A DNA stretch of 9,347 bases from assembly GCA_013002105.1 (NCBI GenBank), contig JABDKS010000373.1:1-9347 (forward strand), in the 5' to 3' direction. Of this stretch, positions 1-6,221 are shown in pieces. A model generated the notes under the pieces. The model searched no databases. It saw only the letters and a list, made by a program, of their open reading frames with translations, and was not told the DNA's origin. Positions within the stretch are counted from its first letter, which is position 1, and each line of letters starts with the position of its first letter. The position numbers and the translations under genes are program-made. Origin of the DNA: Pirellulaceae bacterium. GTDB lineage: Bacteria > Planctomycetota > Planctomycetia > Pirellulales > Pirellulaceae.

Positions 1-1
1 G

Positions 2-304
2 AACCAGGCACATACAGACTTGCTCGTGTTGTACTCGGCAAACGACATTTCCAACGCCGAGATCGTGTCAGTCAAAGGCTTCAGGGATAGCGTTTCCGGC
101 GAGCAGACACTCATCACGCTGACAGACGATGGATCGCGGATGCTGTTTTCGTTTACGGTCGAGCATGTTGGCCAACCCGTTGCTGTCGTCGCCAGCGGGG
201 AGATCCGTGCCGTCCCCAGGATTGTGTCGCCGGTCAGGAAGGTAATGGTCTTATCGCCGAAAAAAATGGACAAGGTCCGTGCGGTTCCCTCTGCGGTAAA
301 CTAG
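2..304 (+). CDS. SecD P1-head-like protein, C-terminal part (5' end outside window)
   Basis: The frame is open from the left edge, giving 100 residues to the TAG at 302-304. Residues about 12-75 resemble the head of the first periplasmic domain (P1) of SecD. The order matches the family: an 'ANDISNAE' segment, a strand 'TLITLTDDGSRMLFSFT', then 'VGQPVAVVASGEIRAVPRIV', which parallels the SecD pattern of an NVGKPLAI-type strand, DGxV and SAP. SecD is a membrane component of the Sec translocon that helps pull exported proteins across the membrane. Here the chain ends only about 25 residues after the match, with a basic tail (KKMDKVR) and no transmembrane segment, whereas true SecD has further membrane helices after P1. 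I therefore infer a stand-alone or accessory P1-head protein, not secD itself. Upstream domains cannot be seen. The fold call is fairly secure; the function is unknown. Confidence 0.6.
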   Translation, partial: NQAHTDLLVLYSANDISNAEIVSVKGFRDSVSGEQTLITLTDDGSRMLFSFTVEHVGQPVAVVASGEIRAVPRIVSPVRKVMVLSPKKMDKVRAVPSAVN

Positions 305-780
305 ACGGTGTAACCATACGATCAACCGAAATCACGGTCGCTAATTGCTTACCCAACGCCGTTCACAATGTCTGACAGTTGGATCGCGGTATTACCGAAT
401 ACTCACACAATGTGCTTAATCCCGGTCGACGATTAAGCTCGCAATACCGATTCGCTGAGGTCGCGACTGCCCCCAATGAAATTAAAATCTAAGTCAGCGA
501 CCAAATCACGTTCGTCGATTGCGACGCAAAGTTCGAGCGCATTTGCTGCCAATGAATTGCCCGCAATGGTGTTGGCGACATGATTCTGCTGCTGGTCAAC
601 AAATAAGCCAAGTTGGCACGAACTCATGAACGCTTCGATGCATCTCCTGTAGTACCAGCGACTAAAATGGTTGCCAGTCGTTTCAGGCATCGCCTGAACT
701 CAAACACACCCCAGTCGCAAGCGGCGACAAAGTTCAACGCCCGGTCGGCTCCCGTCCATTGCGAACCCGAACAGGCCGCA
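305..780. other. Intergenic stretch without a convincing gene
   Basis: About 475 bases separate the SecD-P1-like gene from the membrane-protein gene. I recognise no conserved protein in it. An 85-codon minus-strand frame (690 to 433) is open but has no good ribosome site and matches no family I know. Several hairpins are present: a nested pair at 387-449, and a 7-bp stem TTCAGGC/GCCTGAA with a 3-base loop at 682-698. No -35/-10 pair could be assigned with confidence. Confidence 0.5.
387..449. other. Nested inverted repeats (possible terminator or decayed element)
   Basis: An 8-bp perfect stem GCTTAATC (414-421) / GATTAAGC (431-438) closes a 9-base loop. It lies inside a second perfect pair, CGGTATT (387-393) / AATACCG (443-449). 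There is no T-run after either strand, so it is not a classical intrinsic terminator. It sits about 110 bases after the SecD-P1-like stop codon. Function is not known. Confidence 0.4.
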
Positions 781-1230
781 ATGCGTGGTTATCTGACAGG
801 GTTGCGCGTAACCACGGGAAATCGAAACCTGAAAACGAACCCCTACGAACCGGCAGCCACGGAATCTGCATCGGCATTTCCCAACGAAGGAACAAGTCTT
901 TGGAAATCGGTCGCGGTCGGTGATTGCTCGTCAATCGCCTGGTCCTTTCCAATCACTGCGCTGCTCGGGCTACTATTTCGATTCCCGGTGCCGTTCGGGA
1001 CGATCGAAGGCGGACTGGACCATGTGATCCCGTCGCTTTTTGCATTGCTGTTCTATGGCGTGTTCACCGGCGGGTTCATTGTGATCGGCATTGGGGGCGT
1101 GACCGTTGGACTCATCGTTCACTTCGCCGCCGGCAGAGATTCACCAGCAAAACTCTGGGCCATTTTTTTGCTCTCAGCACTTGTTCCGGGTTTCTGTCTA
1201 TTTGTTCTCGCAATACCAGAGCAATTTTAG
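781..1230 (+). CDS. Small multi-pass membrane protein of unknown function
   Basis: The product is about 149 residues from the ATG at 781, or about 133 if translation starts at the CTG at 829. The hydrophobic half carries segments at residues about 54-66 (weak), 82-114 (long and glycine-rich, probably two helices) and 126-145. The hydrophilic N-terminus contains 'KTNPYEPAATE'. From memory, small planctomycete membrane proteins often begin with an N-P-Y-(E/A)-(P/S) motif, which suggests the true start is at or near codon 829 (CTG, read as Met). The reading frame stays open upstream to 613, but that extension overlaps hairpins and has no protein character. No start has a clear Shine-Dalgarno sequence. 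An 8-bp stem (784-791/809-816, 17-base loop) lies just before codon 829. I cannot name a family. The gene is convergent with the large minus-strand gene and is followed 5 bases after its stop by a strong palindrome. Confidence 0.5.
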   Translation: MRGYLTGLRVTTGNRNLKTNPYEPAATESASAFPNEGTSLWKSVAVGDCSSIAWSFPITALLGLLFRFPVPFGTIEGGLDHVIPSLFALLFYGVFTGGFIVIGIGGVTVGLIVHFAAGRDSPAKLWAIFLLSALVPGFCLFVLAIPEQF

Positions 1231-1235
1231 TTTTC

Positions 1236-1291
1236 TCGTAGGCCAGGACCTGTCCTGGCGCAGCTGTGCCAGGACAGGTCCTGGCCTACGA
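1236..1291. repeat. 56-nt compound palindrome (REP-like, possible terminator)
   Basis: The element is self-complementary across its whole length (centre between 1263 and 1264), broken only by one G-T position (1260/1267). Each half is itself a palindrome: GCCAGGAC-CT-GTCCTGGC at 1242-1259 and GCCAGGAC-AG-GTCCTGGC at 1268-1285, each with 8-bp arms and a 2-base centre. It can fold as one 28-bp hairpin or as two short ones. It begins 5 bases after the stop of the membrane-protein gene, so it may stop or protect that transcript, although no T-run follows. The regular architecture resembles REP/BIME-type intergenic repeats. Membership in a genome-wide family is inferred. Confidence 0.75.
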
Positions 1292-1637
1292 TTGATCCCA
1301 CGTATTAAGTAAAAATGATCTAGATTGGATTATTGGGCCGTGGTGACCAACGACCCAATGACGTCGGATAACCACCACTCTCGCCACAGGAGCCGGGATT
1401 GCTTCGGCGCCCCACCAGTACCTCCTCAGCACGCGGGTCCGCATTGGGCCAACCGACTTGAGGACGCACGTTCGTTTGCGGCCTAGTTGTGCACTGCCAA
1501 CGTTTTTTGTGGGCAGTTCCACATCGCGACAGGAGCGTCGCGTGCTACAGGGTCAATGCGGAGGAGTCGAAAAACTGAAACAGAGAATGTGCACCAATGA
1601 AGTGCGATGTTTTCGGACACGCGATATCGTGAGCACC
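1292..1637. other. Non-coding spacer between convergent genes
   Basis: No credible gene is seen here. The spacer carries an imperfect hairpin at 1332-1359 (ATTGGG / CCCAAT outer arms), a short inverted repeat ACTGCC / GGCAGT at 1493-1498/1512-1517, and a perfect 6-bp stem CGCGAC / GTCGCG at 1525-1530/1537-1542. A minus-strand frame over 1522-1286 is rich in Arg, Val and Trp and looks like translated repeat sequence, not a protein. The density of inverted repeats suggests decayed or interspersed repeat material. Confidence 0.45.
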
Positions 1638-1671
1638 AAAAAAAACGCATCGACGGTTTACCGATGCGTTT
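1638..1671 (-). terminator. Rho-independent terminator of the large secreted-protein gene
   Basis: Read on the minus strand, this is a perfect 10-bp stem (AAACGCATCG, 9-base loop, CGATGCGTTT) whose last three T bases run into an uninterrupted string of eight T (plus-strand A at 1638-1645). It starts about 24 bases beyond the stop codon at 1695-1697. Stem, loop and T-tract all fit the standard intrinsic terminator. On the plus strand the stem is not followed by a T-run, so it should act mainly leftward. Confidence 0.9.
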
Positions 1672-1694
1672 GGAATTTGGCGATGGCACAAACT

Positions 1695-4600
1695 CTAGCG
1701 TGCTTGCGTGTCGCTGCTGCGACGACTGACGCGTTCGCTACGCGGGCTCATGTAATGCGTCGCTTCCTCGCTAACCAGCACCGTATCACCTGAACGAATT
1801 TCCGATCGGAATCGATGGTGTCCCGAGCGATCGGCTTGAGCGATTACTTTCAATCGCACTTGTTCGCCCGCGGCGATGCGTGGGATTGCGTCGAACAGGA
1901 CTTGGCCGGTCAGCACTTCACCGCTGTGACCTTCCAATCGTCGTGGCTCGATGCCGTGGCTGAATTGGGCGATTGCACGCACATCGCTGGCAGCTTTGCT
2001 GCCACGGTTGCGAATAATGATCTCGTAGACCACATCGGATCCCACAGGAGCGGGGGCTGATGGATCATTGATTGTCATGACCAAGTCGGCGATCGATTCG
2101 ACTCGGGTCACAATCGAAACACTCGCTTGTCCCGCTGCGGATCCTTTGCAGTCGAAAGCGAAGACGTGATCGCCGGTCGATGCCATCTTGCACTGGAATT
2201 GATAATCACGCACGGCAGTTGGCGGCAGTGACTCCACTTGCCAGCTCAAGACCGAGCCGCGTTGGACGGCGTTTTTCAATCCACCGATGTATTTCACGCC
2301 CGAAGGCAGTTGCAGTGTCGCAACGATGTTCTCGCTCGTCGCGATCCCGTTGTTTTGAACTTGCAAATGGTAGTTGGCGTCGGTGTCCTGATATTTCAGT
2401 TCCGGACCGGACAAGGTTGCTTCTAGTCGTGCGGCCGAAACCCGGATGGTTTTGGAGGCTTCCGCACGAAGTTCCAAGTCACCCGAAGCCAAACCGTCGA
2501 TCTTCAAGTCGCCCAAGTCTTGTGCGGTCAATTCGACCTCGAACTGAGCTTCTTTGCCCGGGGGAATATCACCGATACGTTGTGTTTGCGGAGTCGATGA
2601 ATTGGGTGACAATGTGAAAACCACGTTGGGAGCCATTCCATCGCCCGGATTGAGCACGCGGACACGGTAGGTTTGCGACTGACCAAAGACCACTTCATCC
2701 GGTCCTTCGATTGTCAGTTGTAGCTGCGGCTCGTGGACTTGAATTTTTGTGACGCTCTTTTGCGGCATCAGTGTCCAATCAACATCCAATCCGTGAGTAC
2801 CGCTTCGTTCGGCTTTCAAGCGAACGAACATTCGTTCGGACGCACCAGCGGGCAGTTGGTCGATCGTCCAGACCAGACGCTCGGCTTCGCCGTTGGTTTG
2901 GGGCGCAATACTTCCACGTGATGCGTTCTGCCCACGGATTTCTGCCCAATCGGGAATCATCGCGCGGACCATCACGCCTTCGGCGTCGATCGAGCCGCGA
3001 TTTTCGACTCGAATTTCAAATTGGTGTGTCTGGCGAATCATCACCGTCTTGGGACCGTGAGTGACAACGCGAATCCCGGGCAACTCGGACGCAACGCCCG
3101 TGTTATTGGGATCCGACGCGGCAGCTCGCCCACCGTTACGCATGTCATTGATCACCGCGGGGTCATTTGTCAGACCGTTGGCATAATCAGCGATCGGTTG
3201 CATTGGCACGCGATGGCTGGGACTAGGCTGAGCCCGCAACGGCGACACGGGTTGTGTCGATCGAGCCCGGTAGGGATCGGCCGCGTATCCGCCGTGTGGT
3301 GCCTGTGCGTTTCGGGGTGCCTGTGCGATTCGGGGTGCCTGGTCGGACACCGGAGTGGGAACCGTCGTTTGCGCCGCCGGCCCGGTTGGCAGCAGTCGGG
3401 CAACTTCGTTGTCACTAGGATCAATCACGCCCGATCCAATCGGTGTCGTGATTTCGCTGATCGCAACTTCATTCGATTCGACTCGCTCGGGTGCTGGCAG
3501 TGCCGCGATCGATTCGCGTGGCTCGAAAGCCATGGCGGGTGGACCGGCACGATGCGACGCTGCCGATGACGGCACTTCGCTCGACAAGGTTGGCACCGAG
3601 AGTTGGTTGGTTTCGGGAATGTCCGCGGGTGCGGGCGTCGGCGCGGCAGCAATTTGTGGTGCCGCGGTTTTGGGAGCCGACAAGGTGCTGGTGGCCGGTA
3701 CTTGAGCAGTAGCCGGTACTTGAGCAGTTGCCGGTGCTTGAGCAGTAGCCGGTGCCTGGGCCATAGCCGGTGCTTGGACAGTTGTCGGTGCCTTGGCGGC
3801 GGCCGTCGGGTCTGCCGTTTTTGCGTCGGACGTCGCAGGCTGGGTCGTCGCGATCGCTTCCTTCGCGGCTGGTAGCGGCGCGTTCTTGACTTCGACTTCG
3901 GCCGACGGAACGGGTTTAGGCTGCGATTTCGGCGCTGCTGACTTGGCCATTTCAGGCTTGGACAACGGGGCGGGTTCAGGCGTATTGATCAATCGGCGTG
4001 ACACCTTAGGAACCATTGCATCGTCCAGCTTGGCGTCCGATTCGATCGCGGTGGGCGTCGTGGACGCCGCAGCGACTTCCGACGGATCCAATGCGGTGAC
4101 TGCGCGGCGACTCGCACGTCGGCTGCTTGTATTGGACGACAGCACGGACTTGGCTGGCAACGGTGCCAGATCCGACGGCGAAGGGTTCTGGATCAAGACC
4201 GAGGGTGTTTTGTTGATCCGGCTGGAGACAGGTTTCGCCAAAACAGAATTGCCCGCCAATCGTCGTGCTGACTGCTCAGCGGAAGCCACAGGAGCAGGGG
4301 TAATGGCCGGTGTCGGTGTCGCAGCCGGGGTGGGTGCCGCAGCCGGTGTCGGTGCCGGCATCAGCACGTCCGATGGATCACGAATCGGAGCGTGATTATG
4401 TCCCGCCGTATCTCGGGTCGGTGCATGAAAGGGGATTCCTTCCCAGTTCTGCGCCGGTGCGTGATGCTGCTTTGCATGTTGATGTGTGTGCTGGTGCGGC
4501 GGATTGACCGCCTTGACCAACTCTTCGATCAAGCCCGCGGTCGGTTTGACCAACGTTGCGTTGCTGTCGCCATTTGACGTTCGATTCGAATGGGAGGCCG

Positions 4601-4817
4601 TATTAACGGCCGCACTTTTTGCGGAATTGGTAATGGCCTGCAGGATCCCGCCGGAGTGGGAGTCTTGCTTGGAGTCGACTTGGCCTTTGGCCCCGTTATC
4701 GGCTGACTTCGCTTGTGTCCGCGGCTGAGCGCCAGTGGAAAAGGAAGCCAGAAAAAGAGCACAGGGAATTGCCAGGAGGGTAGAAGCCACTTGGATTCTG
4801 CGGTTGCCGCGGACCAT
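1695..4817 (-). CDS. Large secreted protein with Pro/Ala-rich half and C-terminal DUF11/CARDB-type Ig-like repeats
   Basis: The product has 1040 residues. A basic start (MVRGNRR) and hydrophobic core with a likely cleavage after 'SFSTGA' (about residue 30) form a Sec signal peptide. Residues 31-580 are low complexity: a His-rich patch at 108-142 (HQHTHQH, HH, HNH), Pro-Thr-Ala runs at about 154-178, and two blocks of a hexapeptide of the form Q-A/V-P-x-x-A. The structured part begins near 581 and holds about four similar beta-rich units (581-697, 699-795, 797-905, 910-1024). Each opens with a 'v.gp..v..g....y.i.v.N.G...a..v' pattern, the mark of DUF11/CARDB-like domains. Such domains act in cell-surface or outer-membrane structural proteins in other bacteria. 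Here I infer an exported envelope or matrix protein; no enzymatic motif is visible. The ATG at 4817 is chosen because the signal peptide follows directly; its SD (GAG about 10 bases upstream) is weak. It is divergent from the TPR/recO cluster and ends in a strong terminator. Confidence 0.85.
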   Translation of the reverse strand: MVRGNRRIQVASTLLAIPCALFLASFSTGAQPRTQAKSADNGAKGQVDSKQDSHSGGILQAITNSAKSAAVNTASHSNRTSNGDSNATLVKPTAGLIEELVKAVNPPHQHTHQHAKQHHAPAQNWEGIPFHAPTRDTAGHNHAPIRDPSDVLMPAPTPAAAPTPAATPTPAITPAPVASAEQSARRLAGNSVLAKPVSSRINKTPSVLIQNPSPSDLAPLPAKSVLSSNTSSRRASRRAVTALDPSEVAAASTTPTAIESDAKLDDAMVPKVSRRLINTPEPAPLSKPEMAKSAAPKSQPKPVPSAEVEVKNAPLPAAKEAIATTQPATSDAKTADPTAAAKAPTTVQAPAMAQAPATAQAPATAQVPATAQVPATSTLSAPKTAAPQIAAAPTPAPADIPETNQLSVPTLSSEVPSSAASHRAGPPAMAFEPRESIAALPAPERVESNEVAISEITTPIGSGVIDPSDNEVARLLPTGPAAQTTVPTPVSDQAPRIAQAPRNAQAPHGGYAADPYRARSTQPVSPLRAQPSPSHRVPMQPIADYANGLTNDPAVINDMRNGGRAAASDPNNTGVASELPGIRVVTHGPKTVMIRQTHQFEIRVENRGSIDAEGVMVRAMIPDWAEIRGQNASRGSIAPQTNGEAERLVWTIDQLPAGASERMFVRLKAERSGTHGLDVDWTLMPQKSVTKIQVHEPQLQLTIEGPDEVVFGQSQTYRVRVLNPGDGMAPNVVFTLSPNSSTPQTQRIGDIPPGKEAQFEVELTAQDLGDLKIDGLASGDLELRAEASKTIRVSAARLEATLSGPELKYQDTDANYHLQVQNNGIATSENIVATLQLPSGVKYIGGLKNAVQRGSVLSWQVESLPPTAVRDYQFQCKMASTGDHVFAFDCKGSAAGQASVSIVTRVESIADLVMTINDPSAPAPVGSDVVYEIIIRNRGSKAASDVRAIAQFSHGIEPRRLEGHSGEVLTGQVLFDAIPRIAAGEQVRLKVIAQADRSGHHRFRSEIRSGDTVLVSEEATHYMSPRSERVSRRSSDTQAR
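3298..3342 (-). repeat. Short 18-bp tandem repeat inside the secreted-protein gene (second block)
   Basis: Two 18-bp units (3298-3315 and 3316-3333) differ at one base, and a third, partial copy covers 3334-3342. They encode the protein pattern QAPRIA-QAPRNA-QAPHGG. The period and the Q-A-P start match the longer block at 3694-3783, so both may come from the same slippage-prone unit. Confidence 0.7.
3694..3783 (-). repeat. 18-bp coding minisatellite, five tandem units
   Basis: Five in-frame 18-bp units lie at 3694-3711, 3712-3729, 3730-3747, 3748-3765 and 3766-3783. The first three are nearly identical (gccggtacttgagcagta type); a sixth, weaker one follows at 3784. On the minus strand they encode hexapeptides of the type QAPATA/QVPATA. 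Because the unit is a multiple of three, gain or loss of copies would lengthen or shorten the linker without breaking the frame. Confidence 0.85.
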
Positions 4818-5057
4818 GCGTACATCTCGCGTGTTTGCGTAAAGATATTGAAGCTATCGAGGTATCGGCTAAACCTCTCGGTGGGGATGAATCGAATTTG
4901 ACGATTATGCCGATTCCGTGAACGCTACCGTTTTTGACTTCCCAGGCCTCTTGAGGCGGTAGGGACATTCCGTTGGCCGCCAAACTGGTCGATAATCATG
5001 TTCAAAACAGAATCATTCCGGACGCGGATTCGTCTCTCCACTCACCGAATCGATCGA
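4818..5057. promoter_or_regulatory. Divergent intergenic region with a structured segment at 4925-4962
   Basis: This 240-bp gap must carry the promoters for the secreted protein (leftward) and the TPR/recO cluster (rightward). A TTGACG lies at 4898-4903, but the sequence 17 bases later (AACGCT) is a poor -10, so I do not assign a promoter. An inverted pair CTACCG (4925-4930) / CGGTAG (4957-4962) encloses the tight palindrome GCCTC-TT-GAGGC (4946-4957). It could be a leader structure of the rightward transcript. Confidence 0.4.
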
Positions 5058-5381
5058 ATGTCACGACGCGAAAAAATCGAAGCCATGCTGACCGACGACC
5101 CGACCGACACATTTCTGCGTTACAGCTTGGCAATGGAACTGCGTAGCGCAGGAGAACATGATGAAAGCATTCAGAAATTAACGGAATTGACCCAGGACGC
5201 CCCACCTTACGTGCCCGCTTTCTTTATGGCGGCGCAGCAATTGGTCGATCTGGATCGCGTCGACCAGGCCAGAGAGTTTCTGCGATTTGGAATCGACGAG
5301 GCGCGAAAGCAGGGCGATGGTCACGCGGCGGCGGAAATGAGTGAATTATTGTCATCCTTGGGTGACTTGGGCGAGCTGTGA
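5058..5381 (+). CDS. Small tetratricopeptide-repeat protein
   Basis: The product has 107 residues from the ATG at 5058 (MSRREKIEAML). An in-frame ATG at 4998 would add 20 Arg/Thr-rich residues with no family character and no SD, so I prefer the internal start, although its own SD is weak. Two helix-turn-helix TPR units are visible at residues about 17-47 (TFLRYSLAMEL, AGEHDESIQKLTEL) and 51-84 (AFFMAAQQLVDLDRVDQAREFLRFGI). The C-terminus is acidic/leucine-rich. There is no signal peptide, so it should be cytoplasmic. TPRs bind partner proteins; the partner is unknown. It lies 75 bases upstream of recO in the same direction and may share its transcript. A 20-bp near palindrome overlaps its stop codon. 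Confidence 0.75.
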   Translation: MSRREKIEAMLTDDPTDTFLRYSLAMELRSAGEHDESIQKLTELTQDAPPYVPAFFMAAQQLVDLDRVDQAREFLRFGIDEARKQGDGHAAAEMSELLSSLGDLGEL

Positions 5382-5398
5382 AACTGCCGGCTGTTTCA
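5379..5398. repeat. 20-bp near palindrome over the TPR stop codon
   Basis: TGAAAC-T-GCCGGC-T-GTTTCA is self-complementary except for one T-T position. The TGA stop of the TPR gene is the first three bases. It could be an operator half-site pair or an RNA hairpin between the TPR gene and recO; no T-run follows, so a terminator role is weak. Confidence 0.5.
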
Positions 5399-5444
5399 TG
5401 CGCGCCGATGCTGATGGCGAGCGTGCAAACGAGCCATTCCGCTT

Positions 5445-5450
5445 AAGGAG
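5445..5450 (+). promoter_or_regulatory. Ribosome binding site of recO (decides the TTG start)
   Basis: AAGGAG stands 6 bases before the TTG at 5457. It is the clearest Shine-Dalgarno sequence in the window. The family homology also begins right after this TTG, so the non-ATG start is well supported. Confidence 0.8.
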
Positions 5451-5456
5451 AACGCT

Positions 5457-6221
5457 TTGGCTGCTGACCAAACCACCGCGATTGTCCTGCGAATCACCGA
5501 ATTCAGCGAAACAAGTCTGGTGGTGACGTTGCTGACACGCGACTTCGGACGAATCTCGGCACTGGCAAAAGGGGCCCGCCGACCCAAGGGACCTTTCGAA
5601 GGCGCGCTTGACCTGCTGGCCGTCTGTCGTGTAGTCGTCATCCGAAAGAACTCCGATGCGCTCGATCTTTTGACCGAAGCCAAGCTGCAAAGGCGGTTTC
5701 GCGGGGCCGAACGCTCGCTCGAACGACTTCATGCCGGCTACTACGTGGCCGAGATTCTGAAGTTGCTCACTGACGATCACGATCCACATCCCAACGTATA
5801 CGACTTGGCCCTCCAAACACTCGCACAGATCGACGGCACCGGAGCAGTCGCTGCCTCCTTGGTGTATTTCGATGCGCAAATTTTACGGATGCTCGGTCAC
5901 GCGCCTGCAACCGAGAAATGCACCGAGTGCGGCAACGAAGTCGAAAAGACAGCTCGAATGGTGTTCGCCTTGATTGGGGGCGGCGTGGTCTGCAAAAACT
6001 GCCGCGCACGCCAACATCAGACCGTCAGCGTCCGACGCGAAGTCATCGACGAGATGCAACGATTGCAATTGTCTGAAACAAAACTGCCAACCGAAGTTTC
6101 GCCGCAAGTTTACGGCGAGCTTCGTGCCGTGATGAACCGATACATCCAAGCATTGCTGGGAACTCAACCAAGGATGCAATCATTCTTGCCAACTGCGATC
6201 CGGAGGGAACCGAGCGCATGA
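5457..6221 (+). CDS. recO: DNA repair protein RecO
   Basis: The product has 254 residues, close to the usual 230-260. RecO binds single-stranded DNA and SSB and, with RecR, loads RecA in RecF-pathway gap repair in the cytoplasm. The N-terminal OB-fold (about 1-80) has the typical opening 'TTAIVLRITEFSETSLVVTL' followed by 'RDFGRISALAKGARRPKG', matching the family pattern of a strand, then GR(I/L)..lAKGARR.kS. The helical C-terminal half carries the zinc ribbon C155-x2-C158 and C179-x2-C182 ('CTECG', 'CKNC'), complete with all four cysteines. Start is TTG with a strong AAGGAG 6 bases upstream. Its TGA overlaps the ATG of the next gene (ATGA), implying translational coupling. No anomaly seen. 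Confidence 0.95.
   Translation: MAADQTTAIVLRITEFSETSLVVTLLTRDFGRISALAKGARRPKGPFEGALDLLAVCRVVVIRKNSDALDLLTEAKLQRRFRGAERSLERLHAGYYVAEILKLLTDDHDPHPNVYDLALQTLAQIDGTGAVAASLVYFDAQILRMLGHAPATEKCTECGNEVEKTARMVFALIGGGVVCKNCRARQHQTVSVRREVIDEMQRLQLSETKLPTEVSPQVYGELRAVMNRYIQALLGTQPRMQSFLPTAIRREPSA

Noticed and set aside
433..690. 85-codon minus-strand open frame starting at ATG 690
   Set aside because: No usable Shine-Dalgarno sequence, no recognisable family, start codon inside a hairpin and stop inside another; treated as chance, though a gene remnant cannot be excluded.
3793..4395. 200-codon plus-strand frame opposite the Pro/Ala-rich part of the secreted protein
   Set aside because: Gly/Ala-rich translation is the expected antisense of a GC-biased Pro/Ala-rich coding region; the minus-strand gene has signal peptide, domains and terminator.
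4898..4926. Sigma-70-like promoter TTGACG - 17 bp - AACGCT
   Set aside because: The -35 is good but the -10 does not resemble TATAAT, so it is not called.
5352..5879. 175-codon minus-strand frame over recO
   Set aside because: Antisense shadow of the well-supported recO frame.
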